From positions 1 through 56,305 of the forward strand of contig RQOU01000118.1 in assembly GCA_008373165.1 (NCBI GenBank): a DNA stretch of 56,305 bases, written 5' to 3'. The notes beneath the pieces are model-generated. The model did no database searches. It had not been told where the DNA came from and was given only the letters and a program-made list of their open reading frames with translations. A program made the translations under genes and the position numbers. Shown piece by piece: positions 1-8,921 of this stretch (the first letter of the stretch is position 1; each line of letters starts with the position of its first letter). The stretch comes from SAR202 cluster bacterium (GTDB taxonomy: Bacteria > Chloroflexota > Dehalococcoidia > Lucifugimonadales > Lucifugimonadaceae).

Positions 1-341
1 ATGCCGCCTCTTCTTACCTCCGTTTTATCCCTCGAAACGAGATGGATATCGCTGTGGCAGGGGTTGGATCACTAATCGAAGTCGAACCATCATCCAACAT
101 AGTAAAAAAGGCTCGTATCGCTCTAGCATCTGTAGCTCCAACACCCGTCAGGGCATACGCAGCGGAGCAATTCTTAGAGGGTTCTACCGCAGATAAAACA
201 ACTATCGAAGAAGCCGCAGATCTTGCGGTACAAGCGGCTGTACCAATTACAGATGTACGTGGTTCTGCAGAGTACAGAAAAGAACTCGTGAAAGTACTGA
301 CCAAGAGAACACTGAATATTTGCGTGGAGCGACTGGCCTAA
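1..341 (+). CDS. Molybdenum hydroxylase FAD-binding (CoxM-type) subunit, 3' part
   Basis: This is the end of a gene that enters from the left edge; the reading frame is open from base 3 and has no start in view. The visible residues match the C-terminal domain of the FAD-binding medium subunit of xanthine dehydrogenase/CO dehydrogenase-type enzymes: an IPRNEMDIAVAGVG segment, then VAPTPVRA, and a final stretch with SAEYRKELVKVL. The subunit passes electrons from the 2Fe-2S clusters to FAD in a cytoplasmic three-subunit oxidoreductase. The 2Fe-2S subunit follows 51 bp downstream on the same strand. The substrate cannot be told, because the molybdopterin subunit is not in the window. Confidence 0.85.
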   Translation, partial: AASSYLRFIPRNEMDIAVAGVGSLIEVEPSSNIVKKARIALASVAPTPVRAYAAEQFLEGSTADKTTIEEAADLAVQAAVPITDVRGSAEYRKELVKVLTKRTLNICVERLA

Positions 342-392
342 CAACCTTCATCAACTAAGATTCCAATACCACATCATCTGAAACATCTAAAC

Positions 393-869
393 ATGAGCAA
401 AAAACACATAAAGACAACCGTGAACGACGTTGAGCATGAGATTCTTGTCGATTCAACCTGGACGCTACTAGAAACACTCCGTGACCACCTAGGCCTGACC
501 GGAACCAAGGAAGGGTGTTCAAACGGCAACTGTGGTGCCTGTACAGTAATGATAGACGACAAGTCATCGTGCTCATGTCTTGTGTTAGCACCTGAAATCG
601 ATGGTCGAAAAGTTACCACGGTCGAAGGACTAGCGGATCACGGTCACCTATCCCCCGTCCAGGATGCTTTTGTCGAAAACTCAGGTCTGCAATGCGGGTT
701 TTGTACTCCCGGATTCATGATTGCGGCGACAGCCCTTTTGAATGAGAATCCGCATCCTACAGAAAATGAAATCCGCCTTAAACTTGCCGGCAACCTTTGC
801 CGATGCACTGGATACGATAAGATCGTTCGCTCCGTTCAAGACGCTGCTGAACGCCTTAGCAAATCTTAG
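393..869 (+). CDS. Molybdenum hydroxylase (2Fe-2S) small subunit (CoxS/XdhC-partner type)
   Basis: A 158-residue ferredoxin-fold protein with two [2Fe-2S] sites, the usual length for the CoxS family. The N-terminal plant-type ferredoxin domain carries the cluster GCSNGNCGACTV (about residues 48-60) plus a later Cys. The C-terminal helical domain has CGFCTPG near residue 101 and the final CRCTGY motif. It carries electrons from the molybdopterin centre to the FAD subunit encoded just upstream. The order FAD subunit, FeS subunit, XdhC, MocA suggests one operon for a molybdenum hydroxylase and its maturation factors. The enzyme's substrate cannot be assigned from this subunit. Confidence 0.93.
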   Translation: MSKKHIKTTVNDVEHEILVDSTWTLLETLRDHLGLTGTKEGCSNGNCGACTVMIDDKSSCSCLVLAPEIDGRKVTTVEGLADHGHLSPVQDAFVENSGLQCGFCTPGFMIAATALLNENPHPTENEIRLKLAGNLCRCTGYDKIVRSVQDAAERLSKS

Positions 870-981
870 GCTGAATAGGCCAATTATCTGGTATCTCTGA
901 GGTCAACCACAGGGATAAACGAGAGCTTGTGCTCCGATATACTAATCTGAACTGATGTTAGAACTCAGTGGTTAGGAAAAC

Positions 982-2133
982 ATGGAACAGGTATTCCGAG
1001 CAGCGCATCAAGAAATAAAATCTGGCCATGACATGGTTGTTGCCACGGTCGTAAAAACGTCCGGGTCCACACCACAAAAGCCTGGCGCTAAGTTGCTTGT
1101 GCGCGCAGACGGATCAGGAGTTGGCACACTTGGTGGAGGCTGCGTCGAGGGCGACATATGGTTCGCATCTTCCCAACTCCTTAAAAGTGGCGGACCAGCG
1201 GAAATGCGAGATTACGAACTGAACGAAGATCTGGCTGCGCAGGATGGTCTGGTTTGCGGTGGAACAATGTACTTTCTACTTGATCCGGTTCGTGAGTCTG
1301 TGGAGGCCCAGGATACCAACGAAGAGGTTATAGCCGCCTACGAAGGCGGTGCTCCTGTAGCAGTCGCGAGCCTGATGAAAGTACCAGATGGTTCAGATCT
1401 AATTGTGGGCTCCAAGTTATTGATACGCGAAAACAGTTCAACTAAAGGCTCTCTTGGAGATGAAAAATTAGATGCCAGTGCAGTTTCAGAAGCCAGAAAA
1501 TTGCTGGCAATGGGGAAGAACGACTATATTTCAACCAAGTCGGGAATTGAATATTTCATAGAAGCCTATACGTCACCACCGACGCTTGTCCTAGCTGGCG
1601 GAGGGCACGTTTCAAAGGCAATCTCAAACATAGCCTCAACTCTCGGTTTTCGAATTTTCGTGATCGACGACCGGGACGAATTCTCTAATAAAGATCGTTT
1701 CCCTGAAGCTGATGAAACAGTCGTATCTGACTACGGATCAGCATTTGAAAAACTACCAATCGGCACGAATTCATTCATAGTAATCGCTACCCGTGGGCAC
1801 CGTTACGACACATCCGCCACTGCCTCAGCAATACGAACACAAGCCAGTTATGTCGGATTGCTCGGATCAAAACGAAAAACGATTCTTATCTATGAAGAGT
1901 TATTCGCACAAGGCTTTACGATGGAACAAGTCCAAGGTGTTAGATCACCGATTGGTCTGGACATTTCTGCAAGAACCCCTGAAGAAATAGCACTGTCGAT
2001 AATGGCCGAGATCATTGGGTTCCGTTTAGGTGGGGACGGTGGTCAACTCTCACTAGATCAAAAGCTGATTGACAAAGCTGCTGCTAAAGCCTCCGAAAGA
2101 CAGGCTGGCGCAGAAGTAGCCGGCGCAGATTAA
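982..2133 (+). CDS. XdhC/CoxI family molybdenum hydroxylase maturation factor
   Basis: A 383-residue protein with the two-part XdhC architecture. The N-terminal XdhC/CoxI domain contains the STPQKPGAKLLV and GTLGGGCVEG signatures (about residues 29-56). The C-terminal Rossmann domain has LAGGGHVSKAI (about residue 204), then RGHRYDT, GLLGSKRK and a final ARTPEEIALSIMAEII. Family members bind Moco, promote its sulfuration and insert it into xanthine-dehydrogenase-type enzymes. An AGGA box lies 5 bp before the ATG. The mocA-like gene starts 1 bp after its stop, so the two are probably translationally coupled. A dedicated maturation factor supports a functional molybdenum hydroxylase being encoded upstream. 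Confidence 0.92.
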   Translation: MEQVFRAAHQEIKSGHDMVVATVVKTSGSTPQKPGAKLLVRADGSGVGTLGGGCVEGDIWFASSQLLKSGGPAEMRDYELNEDLAAQDGLVCGGTMYFLLDPVRESVEAQDTNEEVIAAYEGGAPVAVASLMKVPDGSDLIVGSKLLIRENSSTKGSLGDEKLDASAVSEARKLLAMGKNDYISTKSGIEYFIEAYTSPPTLVLAGGGHVSKAISNIASTLGFRIFVIDDRDEFSNKDRFPEADETVVSDYGSAFEKLPIGTNSFIVIATRGHRYDTSATASAIRTQASYVGLLGSKRKTILIYEELFAQGFTMEQVQGVRSPIGLDISARTPEEIALSIMAEIIGFRLGGDGGQLSLDQKLIDKAAAKASERQAGAEVAGAD

Positions 2134-2134
2134 C

Positions 2135-2752
2135 GTGAGTGACAAAACTTTCGGGGTTCTCCTGGCTGCCGGAAAATCCACTCGGATGGGTCGTCCAAAA
2201 CCACTTTTGCCCTGGCGTGGTACAACACTGGTCGAATACCAGATGAATTCCCTACTACGGGCTGGCTGTGAAAAAGTGGTGGTCGTAACGGGTAAATACG
2301 ATGCGGAAATGATGCCTGTACTGATCGATAGGCCAGAAATCATCAGGGCATACAACCCCAAATATGCTGAAGGTAAAGCGACATCTGTAAAAACAGGAAT
2401 TTGGGAGCTACCTGACGATGTCAGATCCATCGTTTTACTTGCAGTAGACCAACCTCGCCCGGCTTGGGTCATTGAGAGGATCCTCAATGAACATACCGAT
2501 TACGGTGCGGACATAACATCCCCTCGGTTCAACGACCACGGGGGACATCCTCTTATATTTAATTCATCTTTAAGAATTGAACTGGCATCCATCACGGAGC
2601 AGGGTGAGGGCATCAGAGAAATATTCAAAAAGCCAAACATTACCCGCAAGGACGTACTGTTCGAATCAGCAATCGTCCGTTTAGACATAAATACTCCTGA
2701 AGCATATAAAAAAGCAGTAGCCTCATACGCAGACCTGGCTGAGCAACGATAA
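2135..2752 (+). CDS. mocA: MocA-like molybdenum cofactor cytidylyltransferase (NTP_transf_3)
   Basis: A 205-residue MobA-like nucleotidyltransferase. The N-terminal nucleotide-binding loop reads LAAGKSTRMGRPKPLLPW, the signature of the MocA/MobA/IspD superfamily, and a VDQPRP motif (about residue 109) supplies the metal-binding Asp. MocA transfers CMP from CTP to Mo-molybdopterin, giving the MCD form used by xanthine-dehydrogenase-family enzymes. That fits its place directly after the XdhC gene. The start is GTG, one base after the xdhC stop codon. A MobA (GMP-transferring) role is possible from sequence alone, but the context favours MocA. Confidence 0.85.
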   Translation: MSDKTFGVLLAAGKSTRMGRPKPLLPWRGTTLVEYQMNSLLRAGCEKVVVVTGKYDAEMMPVLIDRPEIIRAYNPKYAEGKATSVKTGIWELPDDVRSIVLLAVDQPRPAWVIERILNEHTDYGADITSPRFNDHGGHPLIFNSSLRIELASITEQGEGIREIFKKPNITRKDVLFESAIVRLDINTPEAYKKAVASYADLAEQR

Positions 2753-2889
2753 TAATTCACACGATCACTCGTAAACCAACTGAATCACTTTCCAAGATTT
2801 TTCTAACAGCAGGAAAATCTGACTAGCTTGCGAATATGTTTTAGGGCAAAACATCGAGGTTGGTCAGCAAGAAAAGTTCTACTCATAGC

Positions 2890-4101
2890 ATGACAAATAA
2901 CGAAACCAGTCCTTCCGCGAATAACCTAGAAGAAGCACGCATTTTTTTGGATTCAGCCGAGATCGATGGCTGGCTAACAAGAGACTACAGATATACGAAC
3001 CCTGTTTTCGAGGCTGCTCTCGGTCTACATATCGAGAATTTAACCCGCCCTGTGTGGCTGTGGATTCCTGCAAACGGTGAACCATCCATACTTGCGCATG
3101 AAGTTGATATTGGTAGGTTCCCTCAAGGCCCCATAGCGTTAGTACCCTATGGAAGTCGTAACCAGATGGTCGAAGCACTTAAACAAATCTTAAATGGTGC
3201 CAAGACCGTCGCAATGGAATATTCACCCCTTTACGAATTGCCTCGGGTCGGCCGAGTGGATGCTGGCACTATCGAATTAGTGCGTTCCCTTGGAGCGGAC
3301 GTGGTGTCTTCAGGCGATCTGATTCAGCACGCAACCGAAAGATGGACACCGGACCAACTCCAGTCACATTTCTTAGCGGTGGAAGCGTTAGACAAAATAG
3401 TGATACAAGCTTTCAACTATGTCGGTGAAAACATCCGTTGGGCTTTAACTGAACACGATGTCGCAGAGCATATTCGAGGGAAGTTCGATCAAGCGGGACT
3501 TGAATTTGATGACGGCCCAGTGGTGGCGTTTAACTCACACTCGGCAGATCCTCACTACGATCCGAAACCAAGCAACTCAGCTGTTATCAGGCGAGAAGGA
3601 TGGTTATTGATCGACCTATGGGCTCGTAAGAAATCTGATCCCAATGCCCAACGCAACATTTCTGCTGACATCACTTGGACGGCTAAATTAGGCAAACCAC
3701 CCAGTAATAAACATCAAGAAGTTTTCAGGGCAGTTACCAACGCACGAGACGCCGCATTCGAACTTCTGGAGAATCGTGTTCTCGAAGGAGATAATCCACA
3801 GGGTTGGGAAGTCGATCGGGCAGCCCGTAAGGTAATTGAAAAAGCAGGATATGGAGACCATTTTGTCCACAGGCTGGGACACTCGCTGGGCCACGAGGTC
3901 CATTCGAACGGCGTTAACCTCGATGACTGGGAGACCCACGATACCCGCACGGTCATAAACGGAGTTGGGGTGACTATTGAGCCCGGGGTATATTTACCCG
4001 AGTTTGGAGTGAGATCAGAAGTAGACGTCTACTTGGGTGAAGACGGCCCTGAAATCACGGGAAATCTCCAAACGGAAATCGTTCAAATCGAGACGAGTTA
4101 A
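2890..4101 (+). CDS. M24 family metallopeptidase (Xaa-Pro aminopeptidase/creatinase-like)
   Basis: About 403 residues with the creatinase-like two-domain layout: a mixed N-terminal domain and a C-terminal pita-bread domain. The metal ligands are visible in order: LLIDLWAR (Asp), an Asp in ISADITWT, His in GHSLGHEVH, Glu in TIEPGVYLP and Glu in RSEVDVYL. The family cleaves Xaa-Pro bonds or C-N bonds of small amidines. The peptide substrate is unknown here, and some relatives are not peptidases. An upstream in-frame TTG at 2860 would add ten residues, but its GAGG box touches the codon, so the ATG at 2890 is preferred. It converges on the next gene, and the two stop codons overlap. Confidence 0.85.
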   Translation: MTNNETSPSANNLEEARIFLDSAEIDGWLTRDYRYTNPVFEAALGLHIENLTRPVWLWIPANGEPSILAHEVDIGRFPQGPIALVPYGSRNQMVEALKQILNGAKTVAMEYSPLYELPRVGRVDAGTIELVRSLGADVVSSGDLIQHATERWTPDQLQSHFLAVEALDKIVIQAFNYVGENIRWALTEHDVAEHIRGKFDQAGLEFDDGPVVAFNSHSADPHYDPKPSNSAVIRREGWLLIDLWARKKSDPNAQRNISADITWTAKLGKPPSNKHQEVFRAVTNARDAAFELLENRVLEGDNPQGWEVDRAARKVIEKAGYGDHFVHRLGHSLGHEVHSNGVNLDDWETHDTRTVINGVGVTIEPGVYLPEFGVRSEVDVYLGEDGPEITGNLQTEIVQIETS

Positions 4102-5171
4102 ATAACCACCTCAGTACCGACCTCCAAAGCCCTCGCTTTTATACCTGCATAATTGCCGTTCTCAACCGGGACACCATTCACCAAGCGATCCTCTGTAGCC
4201 TCGGCTTCAGGATCACCAGCAACAAGAACGCCTTCCTCTCCAGGCAGAGTGGGAGTCGAATGCAGTTGACCAATCATGTCGTCCATCATGGCTTTAAAAT
4301 CATCGATATCTCTGAATCGTCCGATATCGACGGCCATGAGACAAGTCATATTTTCACCGCGAGCCAGTTGACGACTAAAACCTCCACCCGATAACACCCC
4401 ACACAGAATATCCACCATCATTGCCAGGCCATAACCCTTATGTGATCCCTGCTCACGAGTATTACCAAGTGGATTCAGGGCCCAACGGTCATTTTCTTCT
4501 TCAGGTTCGGTTAGAGGTTTACCCTCGGTCGTAAGAGCCCATCCTTCGGGAATATTTACCCCGAGGCGACGTGCAAGCCCAACTTTCCCACCCGCAACTG
4601 TACTGGTTGCCATGTCTAAAACAAAATCCCGCTCTGCACCTGCAGGAGCAGCGAATCCAATAGGATTGGTCCCAAGCATTTTTTTAGCACCAAGAGCAGG
4701 TCGGACCGATGGCGTTGCAGTTGTCATAGACATTCCGATCATGTCATGTTCAAGCGCCATCATCGCGTAATACGCCACCATTCCAACATGGTGACCATCT
4801 CGGATACTAACCATCCCGAGTCCATACTCCTGCGCCTTACGGATCGCGATTTCCATCCCCTCATAGGCGGATACAAGGCCAATCCCATTACCGGCACTAA
4901 GTAGCGCAGTAGTCTCAGATTCAGTTATAACAGTAGTCTCTTGAGGGACCGTAAAAAAACCGCTCTCAATAGCTTCCGAATATCCAATAACCTGTGAAAC
5001 ACCATGTGTGTCAACTCCACGCACGCTCGCGGAAACTAACACTTTAGCGGCAATATCTGCATGATTTTCCGGCGTTTCAACAGCCTGAAATATCATCGAA
5101 AGTTGTCTGTGAAGATCCTCTGCTGAGACCCGTGTGGAATTGGACTCGTTAAGTTTTACCTTGTGTGCCAT
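4098..5171 (-). CDS. Ldh family malate/L-lactate/ureidoglycolate-type dehydrogenase (copy 1)
   Basis: A 357-residue NAD(P)-dependent oxidoreductase of the LdhA/AllD/YlbC family, which is unrelated to the classical Rossmann LDH/MDH. Family marks are RGVDTHGV near residue 53, DGHHVGMVAYYAM around the catalytic His, GTNPIGFAAPAG, VLDMATSTVAGGK and the late REQGSHKGYGLAMMVDIL. Members oxidise 2-hydroxy acids such as L-malate, sulfolactate and ureidoglycolate. The start codon abuts the stop of the upstream paralogue with no spacer, so the two are co-transcribed and very similar along their whole length. The exact substrate cannot be named. Confidence 0.9.
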   Translation of the reverse strand: MAHKVKLNESNSTRVSAEDLHRQLSMIFQAVETPENHADIAAKVLVSASVRGVDTHGVSQVIGYSEAIESGFFTVPQETTVITESETTALLSAGNGIGLVSAYEGMEIAIRKAQEYGLGMVSIRDGHHVGMVAYYAMMALEHDMIGMSMTTATPSVRPALGAKKMLGTNPIGFAAPAGAERDFVLDMATSTVAGGKVGLARRLGVNIPEGWALTTEGKPLTEPEEENDRWALNPLGNTREQGSHKGYGLAMMVDILCGVLSGGGFSRQLARGENMTCLMAVDIGRFRDIDDFKAMMDDMIGQLHSTPTLPGEEGVLVAGDPEAEATEDRLVNGVPVENGNYAGIKARALEVGTEVVI

Positions 5172-6251
5172 TTAAATAAAAACCTCTACCCCCAGATCTG
5201 CCGCGCGCAGCCTCATTTCATCGTACTGCCCATTCTCAACTGGCACTCCATTTGCTGAACGATCATCCTCGAAGTCCGCTTCTGGGTCCCCCGCAACGAG
5301 TACAGCCTTTTCGCCAGGCAACGGAGGAGTTTCATGAAGTTCACGAATCATGTCATCCATCATCGACTTAAAGTCGTCAACATCCCTGAACCGAGCAATA
5401 TCAATCGCCATAGTCCAGGACATGTTCTCGCCACCTGCCAGTTGTGTGCCAACACCTCCGCCCGAGAGTACGCCACAAAGAATATCTACCATCACCCCGA
5501 GCCCATAACCCTTATGAGAACCTTGTTCTCTTGAACCACCCAAAGGATTTTGTGACCAATGATCACCCCGGTCTGCCGGTGGATCTGTCACAGGCTCTCC
5601 TTCTCCAGTCACAGCCCACCCTTCGGGTATTTCAACGCCCAGTCGTCTAGCTAGGCCGATCTTTCCACTAGCAACGGTGCTGGTTGCCATGTCCAAGATA
5701 AAGTCCCGCTCATCACCAGACGGAGCACCAAATGCAATTGGGTTAGTACCAACACGTGGACGAGCACCAAGAGCCGGCCTGACCGCTTGATTAGCGTTGG
5801 TCATAGCCATACCGATCATATCGTTCTGAGTCGCCATCATCGGGTAGTAACCCACCATACCTATATGGTGGCCATCACGTATGGTGGCCATTCCCAGTCC
5901 AAACTCTCGAGCTTTGGCAATTGACATCTCCATGCCCTGGTGAGCCGCCACAAAGCCAAGACCGTTGCCACAACTCAATAACGCGGTCGTTTCGGTTTCA
6001 GAAATGACTTCCACGGTCTGAGGAATCGTGTAAGTCCCATCCTCAATAGACACGGAATATCTAACAGCGTTACCGACGCCATGCGTATCAACTCCACGAA
6101 GACTAGCCGAGACAAGAATTTTGGCTGTGATCTCAGCATGATCCTGCGGAGTGCCTACGCCCTGTAAGATCGCAGAAACCTGTTTATGCAAATCCTCAGC
6201 TGATATGCGAATTGAATTAGATTCATCGAGTTTTAGATATTCAAGTGCCAA
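5172..6251 (-). CDS. Ldh family malate/L-lactate/ureidoglycolate-type dehydrogenase (copy 2)
   Basis: A 359-residue paralogue of the following gene, sharing the same motifs at the same spacing: RGVDTHGVGNAV, DGHHIGMVGYYPMM, GTNPIAFGAPSG, LDMATSTVASGK and SREQGSHKGYGLGVMVDIL. Conservation between the two copies is high from start to stop, including the unusual C-terminal acidic region (AGDPEA followed by NGVPVENG). This points to tandem duplication followed by divergence, not independent acquisition. It is the first gene of the pair. About 180 bp separate it from the cyclodeaminase gene upstream of 6434, and no clear promoter was recognised there. Two non-identical 2-hydroxy acid dehydrogenases, or subunits of one enzyme, are both possible. 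Confidence 0.9.
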   Translation of the reverse strand: MALEYLKLDESNSIRISAEDLHKQVSAILQGVGTPQDHAEITAKILVSASLRGVDTHGVGNAVRYSVSIEDGTYTIPQTVEVISETETTALLSCGNGLGFVAAHQGMEMSIAKAREFGLGMATIRDGHHIGMVGYYPMMATQNDMIGMAMTNANQAVRPALGARPRVGTNPIAFGAPSGDERDFILDMATSTVASGKIGLARRLGVEIPEGWAVTGEGEPVTDPPADRGDHWSQNPLGGSREQGSHKGYGLGVMVDILCGVLSGGGVGTQLAGGENMSWTMAIDIARFRDVDDFKSMMDDMIRELHETPPLPGEKAVLVAGDPEADFEDDRSANGVPVENGQYDEMRLRAADLGVEVFI

Positions 6252-6433
6252 CGACTTCTACTCTTTCCATATATGCCTATCCAGTTTCGGGCAGGATTTG
6301 GACAAAGTTTACGCCTAAATATGTGCGCTTGTTACCTGATCCTTCAGATAAGTTGAGCACTCAAAAACATGGAAAAACAAGCCTGATTTTGGGACAATCC
6401 AACACTGATCAAAAAAGACTTTAAGTGACATTT

Positions 6434-7399
6434 CTAATCCGGAAGTCGCGTACCTATGCCTTGTTCGAGCGCCAATTCATAAAGTCTCGCACATACGGCG
6501 AGGTCTTCAAAAGCTACACCTTGTGACTCAAACAACGTTATATCACTATCACTGAAACGTGCAGTTTTAAGACCCGCAACAATAGCGTCAAGCCGCACAG
6601 TCGAATCCCAGACAAATTCACCAGTCTCAGCAGCTTGCATCAATTCTCCGCATTCAATTTTTGCCTGTTCAATATCGTCACACGCTATTAGATCTGCCTT
6701 CCTGATGGCATGTGTGTCAAGCTCTCGTTTCGTCCAGGAATTATTACCCGCGGCATTAACATGCATCCCCGGTTCTAGCATCTCGCCGGTCACAACCGGC
6801 TCAACCGAGTTGGTAACAGCAATCAACACGTCAACCCCTTCGGCAGCATTTTCTTTTGACTCAACTGCCACAACTTTCGTGCCTAGTCGATCTGCCATAT
6901 TCGCAGCAAAGTTCTCCCGATTAACGCGCTGACGAGAGAAAACTTTAACGTCCGTGATATCTCTAACAGCACAGACCGCTTCGAGCTGGGTTTCAGCCTG
7001 ATAGCCAGACCCAATGATCCCGACTGTCGAAGCGTTCTGCCGTGCCATGTAATTAGTCGCGACCCCTGATGCGGCTCCAGTGCGAACCTGACCCATCCTG
7101 CCAGCCTCTAACAATGCTATTAGGCCTTCTCCATTTGTACCGTAAAGCATTACGTGAAAGTTCACTCCACCAGGGCCGCCAACGTACGATTTATGTCCGG
7201 CAAAGCCCCTTTTTGGCCAGGTAGCAGACATAAAATTGTACGACCCACTGCCAGTCGGCAGTCGATATCGTGATTGGTTATACACCTCACCAGCAGAACG
7301 GGCTTTGAAAACTTCTTCGAGTGCTTTCAAAGCAAGGCCCATATCGAGAAGCTCATCCACCTCAGCTTCAGTAAGAAATAATCGTTTTGTACGCGGCAT
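6434..7399 (-). CDS. Ornithine cyclodeaminase / mu-crystallin family protein
   Basis: A 321-residue NAD(P)-dependent family member. The N-terminal substrate domain has a conserved Lys in GHKSYVG and the LEAGRMGQVRTGAASGVAT segment. The Rossmann domain has VGIIGSGYQAETQLEA near residue 126. The late segment NAAGNNSWTKRELD matches the family's G-x-x-x-x-x-R-E-L-D type motif. Members include ornithine cyclodeaminase, alanine dehydrogenase, ketimine reductases and opine-type dehydrogenases, so the reaction cannot be chosen from sequence alone. It lies between the Ldh pair and the thiamin salvage genes on the same strand, with a 41-bp gap to thiD, and may share a transcript with either. Confidence 0.88.
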   Translation of the reverse strand: MPRTKRLFLTEAEVDELLDMGLALKALEEVFKARSAGEVYNQSRYRLPTGSGSYNFMSATWPKRGFAGHKSYVGGPGGVNFHVMLYGTNGEGLIALLEAGRMGQVRTGAASGVATNYMARQNASTVGIIGSGYQAETQLEAVCAVRDITDVKVFSRQRVNRENFAANMADRLGTKVVAVESKENAAEGVDVLIAVTNSVEPVVTGEMLEPGMHVNAAGNNSWTKRELDTHAIRKADLIACDDIEQAKIECGELMQAAETGEFVWDSTVRLDAIVAGLKTARFSDSDITLFESQGVAFEDLAVCARLYELALEQGIGTRLPD

Positions 7400-7440
7400 G
7401 AAAAATTAAATCCTGTCTTTGTCTTTACCCATGAACCATC

Positions 7441-8259
7441 TCACTTTGGATGGCGCCACATATGGTTTAAAGGACCGTTACCTTCCCCTACTACATATGC
7501 ATTATTCATCGCTTCCCATACATATTTTTTTGCATTACTGAACGCTGTTTGAATCTGGTCTCCTAATGCCAAACGTGCAGCAAGTGCTGAGGCAAACGTA
7601 CAGCCTGTGCCATGGTTACTTGTTGAGTTGATCCAAGGAAGAGCAAATTCTGTGAAGGTATCACCATCGTATAGCAGATCAACACTTTGCCCAGAAGCCT
7701 CCAAGTGTCCGCCTTTTACGATTACATATTTCACACCAAAATCATTAATCACACGCGCAGCGGCTCGTGAATCATCACTTGAGCTGATGCTGATGCCGGC
7801 CAATTCAGCTGCCTCAGGAATATTAGGGGTAGCTACAGTGGCAAGAGGAAGTAGATCGCGCCGATAAGTATCGATGGCTTCATCCCTAAGCAACCTTGCG
7901 CCCGATGACGAAACCATGACTGGGTCAACGACAAGTGTTTTCCAATCATAATCAAGTGCTTTCTGAGCGACGAGTCGAACGATATCCGGTGAAGACAACA
8001 TACCGGTCTTGACGGCAACCGGACACATATCTTCAACAACTGCATCAATTTGAGCTGTGATTATTTCGAGATCAACTTCCTGTACCGCAGAAACCCCCAT
8101 GGTATTTTGCGCGGTAACTGCTGCAACTGCCGACGCCCCATGAACTCCATGTGCTGCAAATGTCTTAAGGTCAGCCTGAATTCCAGCTCCACCACCAGAA
8201 TCACTCCCGGCAATTGTCATTACTACAGGCACCGTCATTTCGCTCGCCTTTTCTCTCAT
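7441..8259 (-). CDS. thiD: Hydroxymethylpyrimidine/phosphomethylpyrimidine kinase
   Basis: A 272-residue ribokinase-fold kinase. The N-terminal TIAGSDSGGGAGIQADLKTF motif (about residues 15-34) is diagnostic of ThiD, as are the DPVMVSSSGARLL segment and the C-terminal anion hole NHGTGCTFASALAA. It phosphorylates HMP to HMP-P and then HMP-PP for thiamin phosphate synthesis. The ATG overlaps the tenA stop as ATGA, so translation is probably coupled. An internal ATG seven codons later is the only competing start. With TenA it forms a pyrimidine salvage pair; no thiC, thiE or thiG is in the window. Confidence 0.95.
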   Translation of the reverse strand: MREKASEMTVPVVMTIAGSDSGGGAGIQADLKTFAAHGVHGASAVAAVTAQNTMGVSAVQEVDLEIITAQIDAVVEDMCPVAVKTGMLSSPDIVRLVAQKALDYDWKTLVVDPVMVSSSGARLLRDEAIDTYRRDLLPLATVATPNIPEAAELAGISISSSDDSRAAARVINDFGVKYVIVKGGHLEASGQSVDLLYDGDTFTEFALPWINSTSNHGTGCTFASALAARLALGDQIQTAFSNAKKYVWEAMNNAYVVGEGNGPLNHMWRHPK

Positions 8260-8921
8260 TTCTCACCGTCGTATGCCATATCCCAGAACGCGACCTCGTA
8301 TCGCAGGGCCTGCTCAAATATAAGTTCAAGTCTCGGTATATCGATATCCATAGCTTCATCGACGATCATCGTTAAATGTTCGACAATCGGACCAAGGGCT
8401 TCTTCACCATGAAGTTCAATCCATCCTTCATAAAACCCGCCTAGATCGGACCCGCTGCCTCTCGGATTCGCTCCTTCTGTTTGAAGGCGTTCGCCCCAAT
8501 CCAAATAAACGCCTTCTGTGACCAACATAGCAGTACAAACCTCACGAAAGGAGCCCTCGTAGGCTAGTCGTACAAGAAAATCTCCAAAAGACGAAGTAGT
8601 TGGAAGAGGTTGAGCACTGAGGTATTGACTCTCATCTATACCAAGCGTTCGAAAAGCATCTATAAACAACGTATCTTCCGCTCCTAAGATGGCGTTGAGA
8701 AATTCTTCCACAGGACGTGCAATTTTATTGTTTGGAGCTTTCGCTACTGCGATCCCAGCCATTTTGACTAGGTCGTTAATGAATATGTAATCCTGTTCAA
8801 AATATCTTGAGAAACGTTCCCTGCTCAAAGTCCCCTCACCAAGCTCAGTGATGAACCTATGATGAACTGCGGCATCCCATAACGTTGAATATTTCTGTTT
8901 AAGTTGTTCAGTAACAGTCAA
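8256..8921 (-). CDS. tenA: TenA family aminopyrimidine hydrolase (TenA_E-like)
   Basis: A 221-residue all-helical TenA/THI-4 protein of normal length. It has the N-terminal HRFITELGEGTLSRERFSRY and YFEQDYIFINDLVKM segments. At the position of the classical nucleophile (AMLPC in Bacillus TenA) this protein reads AMLVTEGVYLDWGERL, so the active-site Cys is absent. The Glu in VTEG and the Cys-less pattern resemble the TenA_E group, which hydrolyses formylamino- and amino-HMP from thiamin breakdown. Subgroup placement is inference. It precedes thiD with a 4-bp overlap and feeds HMP to it. No TPP riboswitch is recognisable in the 130 bp upstream. Confidence 0.88.
   Translation of the reverse strand: MTVTEQLKQKYSTLWDAAVHHRFITELGEGTLSRERFSRYFEQDYIFINDLVKMAGIAVAKAPNNKIARPVEEFLNAILGAEDTLFIDAFRTLGIDESQYLSAQPLPTTSSFGDFLVRLAYEGSFREVCTAMLVTEGVYLDWGERLQTEGANPRGSGSDLGGFYEGWIELHGEEALGPIVEHLTMIVDEAMDIDIPRLELIFEQALRYEVAFWDMAYDGEK

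Noticed and set aside
2053-2487. A 144-codon antisense frame over the xdhC-mocA junction
   Set aside because: Covered by two well-supported genes on the plus strand and shows no motif of its own.
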